DNA of 64,000 nt from Streptomyces sp. Tu6071 (GTDB lineage: Bacteria; Actinomycetota; Actinomycetes; Streptomycetales; Streptomycetaceae). The notes beneath the pieces are model-generated. The model saw only the letters and a program-made list of their open reading frames with translations. It was not told where the DNA came from and did no database searches. The stretch covers positions 6,284,945 through 6,348,944 of the forward strand of contig NZ_CM001165.1 of assembly GCF_000213055.1 (NCBI RefSeq), in the 5' to 3' direction. A program made the translations under genes and the position numbers. This document shows, piece after piece, positions 33,961-42,968 of the stretch (position 1 is its first letter; each line of letters opens with the position of its first letter).

Positions 33961-36083
33961 TACGCCGCCCTCCCTGTTGTCGAGCCCTGTCCGCCCCGTA
34001 CGTCCTTCACGAGCCCCGCGAGCGCGTCCGCGCGCAGCTCGTCCAGCGTCACCGCGCTCCCCCCGAGCCGCCCCGCGAGATCGGCAGCGAGCCCGAGCCG
34101 CACGGGCCCCGTCTCGCAGTCCACGACGACCGAGGCCGTCCCGTCCGCCGCGAGCAGCCCGGCCGCGCGCCGCGCGAGCGGCAGCGGCTCGGGACCGCCC
34201 GTCGCCCGCCCGTCCGTCACGACGACGAGCAGCGCGCGCCGCGCCGGATCGCGCAGCCGCTCGATCCGCAGCACGTCGCGCGCCTTCAGCAGGCCCGCCG
34301 CGAGCGGCGTCCGGCCCCCGGTCGGCAGGGATTCGAGCCGGGCCGCCGCCGTGTCCACCGACGACGTGGGCGGCAGCGCGAGACCCGCCTCGCGCCCCCG
34401 GAACGTCACGAGCCCCACCTTGTCGCGCCGCTGATAGGCGTCGAGGAGCAGCGAGAGCACCGCGCCCTTGACCACGCCCATCCGCTGCCGCGCCGCCATC
34501 GACCCGGAGGCGTCCACGACGAAGAGCACGAGATTGCCCTCGCGCCCCTCCCTGCTCGCGAGCCGCAAATCGTCCTTGCGCACCAGGAGCCCGGCGCCGG
34601 TGCGCCCGCGCGCCTTCTGGTACGGGGCGGCGGCGCGGACCGTCGCGGCGAGGTGCAGCGAGCCGAGCGCGCCCCCGCGCGGGCGGTACGAGCCCGTCGT
34701 CCTGCCGTGCGCGGTCCGCGCCCGCGACCGCCGCCCGGCGGCGCCCTCACCGAGCCCGGGAACGGTCAGCTTCTTCGTGCGGAAGGGGGCGGAGGCGGAG
34801 GCGGCGGGCTGCTCAGCGGCGCCCGCGCGGCCTTTTCCCTCGGCGTCCGAGGGGGCGGAGGCGTCCGAGGGGGCCGGGGCGTCGGCGTCCGGGGCGTCCG
34901 CGGGGCCGGTGGGCGCGTCGCCGGGCGCGTCCGAGGAACCGCCGTCCTCACCCCGGTCGGTGCGGTCCTCCGGATCCCCGCCCTGCGGCGGGACATCGCC
35001 CCCGCCGCCGGGCCCGTCCGGGCCGTCCCCGTCGCCGGGGCCCTCCGGCTCCTCCTCGGGCCCGGCGTTCTCGTCGAGCACCTCGTCGAGCTTGTCCTCG
35101 TCGAGCCCGGGGGCGTCGAAGGGGTTGCGGCGCCCCCGGTGCGGCAGGGCGAGGAGCGCGGCCTGCCGCACGTCCTCGGCGAGCACGCTCTCGCGCCCGG
35201 CCCAGGCGGCGAGGGCCGTCGCGGTACGGGCCATGACGAGGTCGGCGCGCATCCCGTCCACCTCGAAGGCGGCGCACGTCGCGGCGATCTGCCGCAGCGC
35301 GGTGTCCCCGAGGACGACGCGGGGCAGCAGCGCGCGGGCCTCGGCGATCCGGCTGCGCAGCGCCGCCTCGTCCCCGGCGAAGCGCGCGGCGAAGGCGGCG
35401 GGGTCGTCCTCGTACGCCATCCGGCGCCGTACGACCTCGACGCGCTCGTCGGTCTCGCGCGAGGCGGCGACCTCGACGGTGAGCCCGAAGCGGTCGAGGA
35501 GCTGCGGGCGCAGCTCGCCCTCCTCGGGGTTCATCGTCCCGACGAGCAGGAACCGCGCGGCGTGCCGCACGGAGACGCCCTCGCGCTCCACGGAGGAGAC
35601 ACCCATGGCGGCGGCGTCGAGCAGGAGGTCCACGAGGTGGTCGCCGAGAAGGTTGACCTCGTCGACGTAGAGGATGCCGCGGTGCGCGGCGGCGAGCAGT
35701 CCCGGCTCGAACGCCTTGACGCCCTCGGCGAGCGCCCGCTCGATGTCGAGCGCGCCAACGAGCCGGTCCTCGGAGGCCCCCACGGGCAGCTCGACCATCC
35801 GCGCGGGGCGCCGCGACTCCGCCTGGGCGGGAGCGTGCGGCCCGTCGGGGCAGCGCGGATCGGGAGCGGCCGGATCGCACGAGAACCGGCACCCCGCCAC
35901 GACGTCGGCCTCGGGCAGCAGCGCGGTGAGCGCCCGCACGGCGGTGGACTTGGCCGTCCCCTTCTCGCCGCGCACGAGCACCCCGCCGACGCGGGCGGAG
36001 ACGGCGTTGAGGAGGAGGGCGAGCCGGAGATCGTCCTGCCCGACGAGGGCGGTGAAGGGGTAGGGATGGTCGGCGGTGGTCAT
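33960..36083 (-). CDS. Putative cobaltochelatase ChlI-ChlD fusion subunit
   Basis: 707 residues. An AAA+ ChlI/BchI-type domain (about 1-330; P-loop GEKGTAKST at 39-47, YVDEVNLL Walker [19 protein letters not shown] sensor) is followed by an acidic Pro/Asp/Gly linker (about 335-450) and a von Willebrand A domain with MIDAS DASGSM near residue 535. Streptomyces uses this fused AAA+/VWA protein with CobN for cobalt insertion, instead of CobS/CobT. CobN is not beside it, which is unusual. ATG 36083 has GAAAGGAAG upstream. Confidence 0.9.
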   Translation of the reverse strand: MTTADHPYPFTALVGQDDLRLALLLNAVSARVGGVLVRGEKGTAKSTAVRALTALLPEADVVAGCRFSCDPAAPDPRCPDGPHAPAQAESRRPARMVELPVGASEDRLVGALDIERALAEGVKAFEPGLLAAAHRGILYVDEVNLLGDHLVDLLLDAAAMGVSSVEREGVSVRHAARFLLVGTMNPEEGELRPQLLDRFGLTVEVAASRETDERVEVVRRRMAYEDDPAAFAARFAGDEAALRSRIAEARALLPRVVLGDTALRQIAATCAAFEVDGMRADLVMARTATALAAWAGRESVLAEDVRQAALLALPHRGRRNPFDAPGLDEDKLDEVLDENAGPEEEPEGPGDGDGPDGPGGGGDVPPQGGDPEDRTDRGEDGGSSDAPGDAPTGPADAPDADAPAPSDASAPSDAEGKGRAGAAEQPAASASAPFRTKKLTVPGLGEGAAGRRSRARTAHGRTTGSYRPRGGALGSLHLAATVRAAAPYQKARGRTGAGLLVRKDDLRLASREGREGNLVLFVVDASGSMAARQRMGVVKGAVLSLLLDAYQRRDKVGLVTFRGREAGLALPPTSSVDTAAARLESLPTGGRTPLAAGLLKARDVLRIERLRDPARRALLVVVTDGRATGGPEPLPLARRAAGLLAADGTASVVVDCETGPVRLGLAADLAGRLGGSAVTLDELRADALAGLVKDVRGGQGSTTGRAA

Positions 36084-36172
36084 GCGGGGGTCTTCCTTTC
36101 GTGAGGATTGCGGCACGGCCCGGGCACGCGTGATCGCGCCCTTCGGGCAGGTGGGGAGCGGGCCCCGCGGGG

Positions 36173-37687
36173 TCACCCCGGTGCTCCCGGCGGCACGAAG
36201 GGCAGTCCCGGCGGAGCCCCCCGCTCGATCAGTCGCAGCAGCGCACGCGTGTCGGCGTGCTCCTCGATCAGATCCGCGAGCGCCTCCAGCTGCTCCTCCC
36301 GCAGGGCCCCGAACTCCGTGTCCGGCGCCGGTACGAACCTCCGCCCCGCCTGCGCGGCGACCCTCCGCAGGAAGGCCCGCCGGAAGCCGTCGCTCTCCAG
36401 CGACCCGTGCCAGTGCGTCCCCCACACCGATCCGACCCGGCACCCGTCGAGGAACGGCTCGTCGCCGCCCCTCACCTCCGCGACCCCGTGGTGGATCTCG
36501 TAGCCGTCCACGGCCTCCCCGAGCGCGGTCCCCGAGGGCCGGGCGAGCGTCTTCCCGCGCGCGAACCGCACCCGTACCGGCAGCAGCCCGAGCCCCGCCA
36601 CGGTCCCGGCCCGCGACTCGACCTCGTCCTCGATCAGCTCGCCGAGCAACTGGAAGCCGCCGCAGATCCCGAGCACGGGCCGCCCCTCGGCCGCCCGCCG
36701 GGCGAGCGCGTCCGCGAGCCCCCGCTCGCGCAGCCACTCCAGCGCCCGCACCGTCCCCCGCGTCCCCGGCACCACCACGAGGTCCGCGTCCACGAGGTCC
36801 GCCGCCCGGTCCACGAACCGCACGACGACGCCCGGTTCGGCAGCGAGCGCGTCCACGTCGGTGAAGTTCGACATGAGCGGCACGGCGCACACGGCGACCC
36901 GCAGCACCTCTTCCCCGAACGGCTCCGCGAGCCGCGACTCGCGCACCGCGCCGCGCAGGGAGACGGCCATGCCGTCCTCCTCGTCGATGCCGAGCCCCGG
37001 CCGGAACGGCAGCACCCCGAAGGTGTCCCGCCCCGTCAGGTCCCGCAGCATCCGCAGGCCCGGTTCGAGCAGCGAGACATCGCCTCGGAACTTGTTGACG
37101 AGGTACCCCGCGACGAGCGCCTGGTCCTCCGCCGAGAGCAGCGCCGTCGTCCCGAAGAACGAGGCGAAGACACCGCCCCTGTCGATGTCCCCGACCACCA
37201 CGACCGGCAGTCGGGCCGCCCGCGCGATCCCCATGTTGACGAGGTCGGTACGGCGCAGGTTGATCTCCGCCGGGCTCCCCGCGCCCTCGCAGATCACCGC
37301 GTCGTACGTGCGCCGCAGCTCCGCGAGGCAGTCCACGACCGTCCCGAACAGCTCCGCCTGCTTCCCCCCGTGGTAGCCGCGCGCGCTCAGCTCGCCGAGC
37401 GGCTTCCCGAGGAGCACGACCTGGCTCGACCGCTCCCCGCCCGGCTTGAGCAGCACCGGGTTCATGAGCGCGCTCGGCTCGACGCGCGCGGCCTGCGCCT
37501 GCATCGCCTGCGCGCGGCCGATCTCGGCGCCTTCGCGCGTGACGAAGGAGTTGAGGGACATGTTCTGCCCCTTGAACGGCGCGACGCTCACCCCCCGCCG
37601 CACGAGCCACCGGCAGATCCCGGCCGTCACGACGCTCTTGCCCGCGTCCGAGGTCGTCCCGGCGACGAGCAGCCCGCCCCCGGTCAC
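36173..37687 (-). CDS. cobQ: Cobyric acid synthase
   Basis: 504-residue ATP- and glutamine-dependent amidase acting on the b, d, e and g side chains of adenosylcobyrinate diamide. P-loop GTTSDAGKS (10-18), the [11 protein letters not shown] and [12 protein letters not shown] motifs, amidotransferase Cys in [11 protein letters not shown] and His in GTHWHGSLE are all present. GTG 37687 overlaps the cobD stop (GTGA), so it is translationally coupled to cobD. Confidence 0.96.
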   Translation of the reverse strand: MTGGGLLVAGTTSDAGKSVVTAGICRWLVRRGVSVAPFKGQNMSLNSFVTREGAEIGRAQAMQAQAARVEPSALMNPVLLKPGGERSSQVVLLGKPLGELSARGYHGGKQAELFGTVVDCLAELRRTYDAVICEGAGSPAEINLRRTDLVNMGIARAARLPVVVVGDIDRGGVFASFFGTTALLSAEDQALVAGYLVNKFRGDVSLLEPGLRMLRDLTGRDTFGVLPFRPGLGIDEEDGMAVSLRGAVRESRLAEPFGEEVLRVAVCAVPLMSNFTDVDALAAEPGVVVRFVDRAADLVDADLVVVPGTRGTVRALEWLRERGLADALARRAAEGRPVLGICGGFQLLGELIEDEVESRAGTVAGLGLLPVRVRFARGKTLARPSGTALGEAVDGYEIHHGVAEVRGGDEPFLDGCRVGSVWGTHWHGSLESDGFRRAFLRRVAAQAGRRFVPAPDTEFGALREEQLEALADLIEEHADTRALLRLIERGAPPGLPFVPPGAPG

Positions 37688-38640
37688 CGCGCACCCCCCG
37701 GGCGCCGCGCGACGACGAGCCGCGCCGCGACGCACACCCCGAGCGCCGCCCACGTCACCCGCCGCGAGAGCCGCACCGCCCGCTCGACGTCCGCCACGGC
37801 GACCGGCCGCCCGCGCCGCGCGTTGAGCACGGGCCGGTGCTCGACCCGGCCCCCGTACGACAGCGTCCCGCCGAGCCGCACCCCGAGCGCGCCCGCGAAG
37901 GCCGCCTCGACGGGCCCCGCGTTGGGGCTCGGGTGCCGGTGCGCGTCCTCCCGCACGGCGGCGAGCGCGGTACGGGGCGCGCCGCCCACGAGTGCGGCGA
38001 GCCCGGCGGTGAGCCGGGCGCCCGGGAAGCCCATGACGTCGTCGAGCCGCGCGGCGGACCAGCCGAACCGCAGGTGGCGCGGCGACTTGTGGCCCACCAT
38101 CGCGTCGAGCGTGTTGACGGCCCGGAAGGCGACGAGTCCGGGCACGCCGCCGAGCGCGCCCCACACGAGCGCCCCGACGACCGCGTCCGAGGTGTTCTCG
38201 GCGACGGACTCGACGACGGCGCGCGCGATGCCGTCCGCGTCGAGCCGGCGGGGATCGCGCCCGCACAGGTGCGGCAGGCGCTCGCGCGCGGCGGCGAGAT
38301 CGTCCGCTTCGAGCGCGGCGGCGAGCGCGCGGCCCTCGCGCGCGAGCGACGTACCGCCCACGACGGCCCACGTCACGAGCGCGGTGAGCGCGGCGGACGC
38401 GGCGGGGGAGCGGCGCGCGGCGGTACGGGAGGCGACGGCGGCGAGCGCGGTGGCGCCGCCCGCGCACAGCAGGGTGTGCAGGGCGCCCGCACCGCGCTGG
38501 TCGCGCCACAACGCCTTCTCGGCGACGCCCGCGAGAGACCCGTACGCCGCGACGGGGTGGCCGCGGCGCGGATCGCCGAAGAGGGAGTCGCCGAGCAGAC
38601 CGGCGGTGGCGCCGACCGCGAAAACACGTCCGGCGGACAT
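37684..38640 (-). CDS. cobD: Adenosylcobinamide-phosphate synthase, CobD/CbiB family
   Basis: 318-residue integral membrane protein that attaches aminopropanol (phosphate) to cobyric acid. The typical N-terminus [21 protein letters not shown] and the [21 protein letters not shown] core are present, with about five spans. First gene behind a cobalamin riboswitch. It lacks a good Shine-Dalgarno and starts 4 bp after a 23-codon ORF, suggesting coupled initiation. Confidence 0.95.
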   Translation of the reverse strand: MSAGRVFAVGATAGLLGDSLFGDPRRGHPVAAYGSLAGVAEKALWRDQRGAGALHTLLCAGGATALAAVASRTAARRSPAASAALTALVTWAVVGGTSLAREGRALAAALEADDLAAARERLPHLCGRDPRRLDADGIARAVVESVAENTSDAVVGALVWGALGGVPGLVAFRAVNTLDAMVGHKSPRHLRFGWSAARLDDVMGFPGARLTAGLAALVGGAPRTALAAVREDAHRHPSPNAGPVEAAFAGALGVRLGGTLSYGGRVEHRPVLNARRGRPVAVADVERAVRLSRRVTWAALGVCVAARLVVARRPGGAR

Positions 38641-38644
38641 GGCG

Positions 38645-38716
38645 TCAGTCCGCCGTCACGCCTCGCCGGGGGAACGGGCGGGCTGGCGGGTGCGCACTGC
38701 GGCGGATGCCGGGCAT
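38645..38716 (-). CDS. 23-codon ORF between cobalamin riboswitch and cobD
   Basis: ATG 38716 to TGA 38645 encodes MPGIRRSAHPPARPFPRRG and four more residues. AGTAGGA lies upstream, and the stop is separated from the cobD ATG by only 4 bp. The peptide is Arg/Pro-rich and unlike any protein I know. It may be a translational coupler or leader through which the riboswitch controls cobD; coding is inferred from position only. Confidence 0.4.
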   Translation of the reverse strand: MPGIRRSAHPPARPFPRRGVTAD

Positions 38717-38749
38717 GGGGGTGTCCTACTCTCAGGGTCCGCGCCCTGG

Positions 38750-38885
38750 TACGACGTGATTCGGCGCCGGGAGTTCCTGACTCACGGGGATCACTCCCCG
38801 CTCACAGTGGCGGGACCGCGCCGGATTCGCACCGGTACTTCCTCCACAGCCGCCGAAATGGCCCCGGCAGTGCATCACGCCCCGA
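38750..38885 (-). promoter_or_regulatory. Cobalamin (AdoCbl) riboswitch
   Basis: Read on the minus strand, the conserved core is present in order: GGTGCGAATCC, then GCGGTCCCGCCACTGT, a GCGGGGAGTGATCCCC stem, and the B12-box-like GTCAGGAACTCCCGGCGCC. This matches streptomycete cobalamin riboswitches. The 5' end is placed near GATGCACTGCCG. It should repress cobD and downstream cob genes when coenzyme B12 is plentiful. Confidence 0.92.
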
Positions 38886-38997
38886 GACCGGGCGTCAACT
38901 CGCACTTGACGCACTCCGGGCACATCGCCCGGTCCGGACGTCCGGCCCCCCGCGCCCCCGCCCACGTCGCACGGACGCCCCGCCCGCCCACGCGAAA

Positions 38998-39035
38998 GCC
39001 CCGCGCCGCCCCCCGTGCGGGGGGCCTCGCGGGGC
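38998..39035 (-). terminator. Hairpin terminator after the pit-associated small gene
   Basis: On the minus strand an outer stem (GCCCCGCG 38998-39005 with CGCGGGGC 39028-39035) encloses an inner CCCCCC/GGGGGG stem and is followed by TTT, 18 bp after the stop codon at 39054. Confidence 0.75.
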
Positions 39036-39053
39036 CCGTGGTGCCGGTCCGTC

Positions 39054-39308
39054 TCAGGCCACGATCACGTAGATCCCGAACGCGACGGCCGCGAGGCACA
39101 CGCCGAAGCACGCGTACGCGCCGAGCCGGGCGAGCAGCGCCTGCCCGCCCGCGCCCGTACCGCCGCCCGTACCGCCGTCCTCCGCCGCCGTCGCCGCCGA
39201 GGCGCGCGAGAGGCCCGCGATGCCGAGGGCGAAGGCGCCGCCGAGGCCCACGGTGACGAGCAGGCTCACGCCGAAGACGGAGCCGAGTGCCGCCCAGTCG
39301 ATGTTCAT
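39054..39308 (-). CDS. Small two-span membrane protein downstream of pit
   Basis: 84 residues with hydrophobic spans at about 7-31 and 63-83, separated by a Gly/Thr/Ala-rich loop. It begins 11 bp after the phosphate transporter stop (GGAA upstream of ATG 39308), so it is cotranscribed with pit and is perhaps an accessory or regulator of it. No catalytic motif. Conserved beside pit in streptomycetes as far as I recall; function unknown. Confidence 0.75.
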   Translation of the reverse strand: MNIDWAALGSVFGVSLLVTVGLGGAFALGIAGLSRASAATAAEDGGTGGGTGAGGQALLARLGAYACFGVCLAAVAFGIYVIVA

Positions 39309-39319
39309 GCCGGTTCCTT

Positions 39320-40612
39320 TCAGGCCGCGGTGCCGGAGCCCGCGGTGTGACGCGGGGTCTCGGCCGTCGCCGGGGCGGGGAGTTCCGCCGTGAGCGGGGG
39401 GTGGAGTGCGTCGGGCGCCTCGGCGGCCGTCGGCTGGACCGGCACCGTGAGCGTCCCGGCGGGCGGCGGCGCGACCGAGGCGAGGGCCTGGGTGATCACT
39501 CCGGCGGGCTCGGCGTCGCCGGTCACGTCGTGGTGGCTCACCGGCCGGCGCCGCGACAGGACGTAGATCGTCGCGGCTCCCGCGAGGAGCAGCACCCCGG
39601 TGAGCACGACGCCCCATGTGCCCTGGCGGGTCAGGAACTCGGCGCCCGCGCCGACGAGCGCGGCGGCGGGGAGCGTGAGCAGCCAGGCGATCGCCATCCG
39701 CCCGGCCGTGGACCAGCGCACCGTGCCGCCCTTGCGCCCGAGGCCCGCGCCCATCACCGAGCCGGAGCACGCCTGGGTCGTGGAGAGCGAGAAGCCGAGG
39801 TGCGAGGAGGCGAGGATGACGGTCGCCGCGCCGGTCTGCGAGGCGAAGCCCTGCGGCGGTTCGAGGTCGGTGAGTCCGGTGCCCATCGTGCGGATGATGC
39901 GCCAGCCGCCGAGGTACGTGCCGAGCGCGATCGCGCACCCGGCCGAGAGGATCACCCACACCGGCGGGTTGGCCCCCGGCTTGAGCACATCGCCCGTGAC
40001 GAGGGCGAGCGTGATGATGCCCATCGTCTTCTGCGCGTCGTTGGTCCCGTGCGCGAGCGAGACGAGCCCGGCCGAGGCGATCTGCCCCACCCTGTAGCCC
40101 TTCGCCCCGGTCTTCTCGTCGACACCGCGGGTCAGCCGGTACGTCAGCCGGGTGGCCGCGAAGGCGGCGAGCCCCGCGACGACGGGCGCCGCCACGGCGG
40201 GGATCACGATCTTGGTGACGATCGTGCCGCCGTTGATGCTGGAGAAGCCCGCCGACATGACGGCCGCCCCGATGAGCCCGCCGAAGAGGGCGTGCGAGGA
40301 GCTGGAGGGCAGGCCGAGCAGCCAGGTGAGGAGGTTCCACAGGATGGCGCCGACGAGCGCCGCGAAGATCACTTCCGTCCTGAGCCCGGACTCGTCGACG
40401 ATTCCCCCGGAGATCGTCTTGGCGACCTCCACCGAGAGGAAGGCACCCACGAGGTTGAGCGCCGCGGACATCGCCACGGCCGTCTTGGGCTTGAGGGCGC
40501 CGGTGGAGATGGTGGTCGCCATCGCGTTGGCGGTGTCGTGGAAACCGTTCGTGAAGTCGAACACGAGAGCGGTGACGATCACGATCCCGAGGAGAAGCGT
40601 GATGTGTTCCAT
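39320..40612 (-). CDS. pit: Low-affinity inorganic phosphate transporter, PiT family
   Basis: 430-residue membrane protein with the duplicated PiT signature: FDFTNGFHDTANA near the N-terminus and SLAHGTNDAQKTMGI in the middle, plus the LPSSSSHALFGGLIGA and SLSTTQACSGSVMG loops. Imports metal-phosphate with protons. About ten spans, then a Pro/Ala-rich cytoplasmic tail of about 80 residues. A PHO box lies upstream, so expression probably responds to PhoP under phosphate limitation. Confidence 0.95.
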   Translation of the reverse strand: MEHITLLLGIVIVTALVFDFTNGFHDTANAMATTISTGALKPKTAVAMSAALNLVGAFLSVEVAKTISGGIVDESGLRTEVIFAALVGAILWNLLTWLLGLPSSSSHALFGGLIGAAVMSAGFSSINGGTIVTKIVIPAVAAPVVAGLAAFAATRLTYRLTRGVDEKTGAKGYRVGQIASAGLVSLAHGTNDAQKTMGIITLALVTGDVLKPGANPPVWVILSAGCAIALGTYLGGWRIIRTMGTGLTDLEPPQGFASQTGAATVILASSHLGFSLSTTQACSGSVMGAGLGRKGGTVRWSTAGRMAIAWLLTLPAAALVGAGAEFLTRQGTWGVVLTGVLLLAGAATIYVLSRRRPVSHHDVTGDAEPAGVITQALASVAPPPAGTLTVPVQPTAAEAPDALHPPLTAELPAPATAETPRHTAGSGTAA

Positions 40613-40659
40613 TTACCCAGGCTTCTGTTGGACGTCAATGTCACGCCGAACGTAAGCAA

Positions 40660-40681
40660 TCCGAGTGAACGGAAGATGAAC
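40660..40681 (-). promoter_or_regulatory. PHO box upstream of pit
   Basis: On the minus strand two adjacent 11-bp direct-repeat units, GTTCATCTTCC (40681-40671) and GTTCACTCGGA (40670-40660), match the streptomycete PhoP unit (GTTCACC-like, 11-bp spacing). A weaker third unit (TTGCTTACGTT, 40659-40649) follows. It lies about 50 bp before the pit start. Confidence 0.8.
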
Positions 40682-40839
40682 TGGGGCGGGCGCTGTGGTG
40701 ACCCCGTCCGGAGCGGCCCCTCGCGCGGGCCCGTGCGCGGGACCCGGGGCGCCGCCGGCGCGGGTTCCGCTTGCGCCCCGTACCCGTCCGCCGCCCCTCC
40801 CGCACCACCGCGCCCCGCGCCCCTTCCCTCGACGCCCCC

Positions 40840-41568
40840 TCAGCCGTCCGTGAAGCGCTCCAGGTCCCCCTGGGACCCGTTGAACACGTTCTGGTCACCG
40901 GGCAGCGGTCCCTTCACCGCGTACTGCCACAGCGTCCAGTACGCCCACCCCGCCGGCAGCGTCCCCGGGCTGTCTGCCCAGTTCGCGAGCCACAGCGGGT
41001 GCGTGTCGGCGAAGGCCGTGCTGCGCCCGGTGCAGGTGTTCCACCAGTGCGCGCTCGTGTAGATCATCGGCCGCCGCCCGGTCAGCCGCAGCGTCTCGTC
41101 GCTGAAGTCGCTGATCCAGGCGCGCATCCTCTGCTTGCTGATGCCGTAGCACTTGTGCTGGGTGTTGTACGGGTTCGCCTCCAGGTCGAGCGCGGGCGGC
41201 AGCGTCCGCCCGTCCGGCCGCCAGTCGCCCCCGTTGCGCACGAAGTAGGCGGCCTGATCGGCGCCGGAGGAGCGGTCGGGCAGCGCGAAGTGGTACGCGC
41301 CGCGCAGCAGCCCCGCTTTCGCCGCGTCGTCGTACTGCTTCCGGAAGACCGGGCTGCGGTACGTGGTCGACTCGGTCGCCTTCACGTACGTGAACCGCGC
41401 GCCCTTGGCGCGCGCGTCGGCGAAGTTCACCTTCTCCTGGTGCGCGGAGACGTCGTGCCCGCGCGGCCCCTCGGGCCCGGCCGCGAGGGCCGGGGTCGCG
41501 GAGAGGGCCGCGGCGGCGAGGACCGCCGGGCCGAGCAGGACGGAACGGGTGCGGCGAAGAAGCCTCAT
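40840..41568 (-). CDS. Secreted GH25 lysozyme (muramidase)
   Basis: 242 residues: signal peptide with cleavage after ALA (about residue 29), then a GH25 TIM barrel with HDVSAHQ (Asp39), YVKATES (Glu66) and PALDLE (Asp128/Glu130), the family's acidic active-site residues. It cleaves beta-1,4 bonds between MurNAc and GlcNAc in peptidoglycan, including O-acetylated forms in some members. No wall-binding domain. Divergent from the aldolase gene across a short AT-rich promoter region. Confidence 0.92.
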   Translation of the reverse strand: MRLLRRTRSVLLGPAVLAAAALSATPALAAGPEGPRGHDVSAHQEKVNFADARAKGARFTYVKATESTTYRSPVFRKQYDDAAKAGLLRGAYHFALPDRSSGADQAAYFVRNGGDWRPDGRTLPPALDLEANPYNTQHKCYGISKQRMRAWISDFSDETLRLTGRRPMIYTSAHWWNTCTGRSTAFADTHPLWLANWADSPGTLPAGWAYWTLWQYAVKGPLPGDQNVFNGSQGDLERFTDG

Positions 41569-41707
41569 GGAGCCCCCGGCGGGAAGAGGACGAACGGAAA
41601 TCCTGCCGAGCGTAACGGCTGATACATATGCAAAACGGTAAATAAGCCCGCGATTCGCGATGCTCATCCGTCCGCGTCCCCGGAAAAGCGGCTGCGAGGA
41701 TACGGGC

Positions 41708-42400
41708 ATGACACGGACCCCGGGATCCGACACCCGCGCCGCCTGGGCGGAACTGCTCGCCACGGCGCGCCGCAGCGTCGCGGACGGACTCGTCACGGGC
41801 ACCTCCGGCAACGTCTCCGTACGCGTCGAGGACCCGGCGCTCGGCACGCTCGTCCTCGTCACCCCGACGGGCGTCCCGTACGGGGAACTCGGCCCGGACG
41901 ACCTCGTGGCCGTCGACCCGGCGGGCCGGCAGGTGCTCGGCACCCTGCGCCCGACGAGCGAACTCCCGCTCCACCTCGCCGTCCACCGGGACCGCCCCGA
42001 GGCCAGGGCCGTCGTCCACACGCACGCGGTGCACGCGACGGCGGCCTCGCTCCTGGTCGACGAGATCCCGCCCGTCCACTACGTCACGGCCCTCTTCGGC
42101 GGCCCGGTCCGCGTCGCCCCGTACGCCCTCTACGGCAGCGAGGCCCTGGCCGAGGCGGTCCGCACCGCCCTGACGGACCGCACCGCCTGCCTCCTCGCCC
42201 ACCACGGCACCCTGACCCTCGGGCCCGACCTCCCCACGGCCTACGACCGCACCAGCCAGCTCGACTGGCTCTGCCACGTCTGGCTCACGGCCGCCGCGCT
42301 CCCGGACCGCACACCGCGCGTCCTGTCCCCGGACGAGCTGGCGGAGGCGGCCCGCGCACTGAGCGGCTACGGACAGCCGCCGGGCGGGACGGCGGACTGA
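41708..42400 (+). CDS. Class II aldolase/adducin family protein
   Basis: 230 residues, the size of L-fuculose-phosphate aldolase-type enzymes. Catalytic Glu85 (TSELPLHLAVH) and zinc ligands His104, His106 (VVHTHAVHAT) and His165 (LAHHGTLTLG) are in place, as is the TSGNVSVR phosphate loop. It would cleave a sugar phosphate to dihydroxyacetone phosphate or lactaldehyde-type products; exact substrate unknown. ATG 41708 has GAGGA seven bases upstream. No sugar-kinase partner nearby. Confidence 0.88.
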   Translation: MTRTPGSDTRAAWAELLATARRSVADGLVTGTSGNVSVRVEDPALGTLVLVTPTGVPYGELGPDDLVAVDPAGRQVLGTLRPTSELPLHLAVHRDRPEARAVVHTHAVHATAASLLVDEIPPVHYVTALFGGPVRVAPYALYGSEALAEAVRTALTDRTACLLAHHGTLTLGPDLPTAYDRTSQLDWLCHVWLTAAALPDRTPRVLSPDELAEAARALSGYGQPPGGTAD

Positions 42401-42968
42401 CAGAGGCGCAGGGCCCGAAGGGGCCGGGGCCCCGGGCATGAGCCGTCCGGCGTCTCCCGGCCCGCACGGTACGAGCCCCGCCCCCTCGTGCCCTCACCGC
42501 CGGGTCGCCACTGCGCCGCACGGGCGCACTGCCGGGCCGGGGCGGGAGGAGCGCCCGAGAAGGGGAAGACGCCTGGAAGGCGCTCCGCATCCCGCAGGTG
42601 CCCGGAGAGGAATCGTCCCGTGCCGAAACCGAGCCGTACCGCCCTGCCCCGCATCCCCGCCCCCCACCACCTCGGCCGCCATCTCACCCGCCGCCTCCCC
42701 ACCCGCTTCCGCGTCCTCCTCGTCGCCCGCCGCCTCCCCGTCGTCGGCCCGGCCCTCACCGCCCGCCGCCTGGTGCGTCTCGCCCGGCTGGCCCGCCGCC
42801 ACCGCCCGAGCCGCCGCCCCGCCAAAGGCTGGCGGCCCCCCGCCCCACCCCGCCCGGCCGCACGCGGCCCCCTTCCCGTGCCCCCGGCGCCCTCGTCCCC
42901 CCGCACCGTCCTCACCCACCCGCGGCCGTCCGGTGGCCGGGTCGCGCGGGCGGGCGGAGACTGGCGGG
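42401..42968. other. 568-bp gap without a clear gene
   Basis: It contains a hairpin (GGAGCGCC 42548-42555 with GGCGCTCC 42579-42586) and, from GTG 42620 with GGAGAGG upstream, an open frame rich in Arg/Pro/Leu that keeps strong third-position G/C to about 42960. It then runs out of phase through the next gene to 43300. That frame could be a small basic protein that lost its stop, but the evidence is too thin for a gene call. Confidence 0.35.

Noticed and set aside
36084..37694. Upstream extension of the chelatase frame opposite/over cobQ
   Set aside because: Gly/Arg/Ala-rich shadow frame of cobQ; the AAA+ domain begins at ATG 36083 with a good ribosome site.
38732..38965. 77-codon minus-strand ORF with several cysteines over the riboswitch
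   Set aside because: It covers the conserved cobalamin riboswitch core, which explains the sequence better than protein coding.
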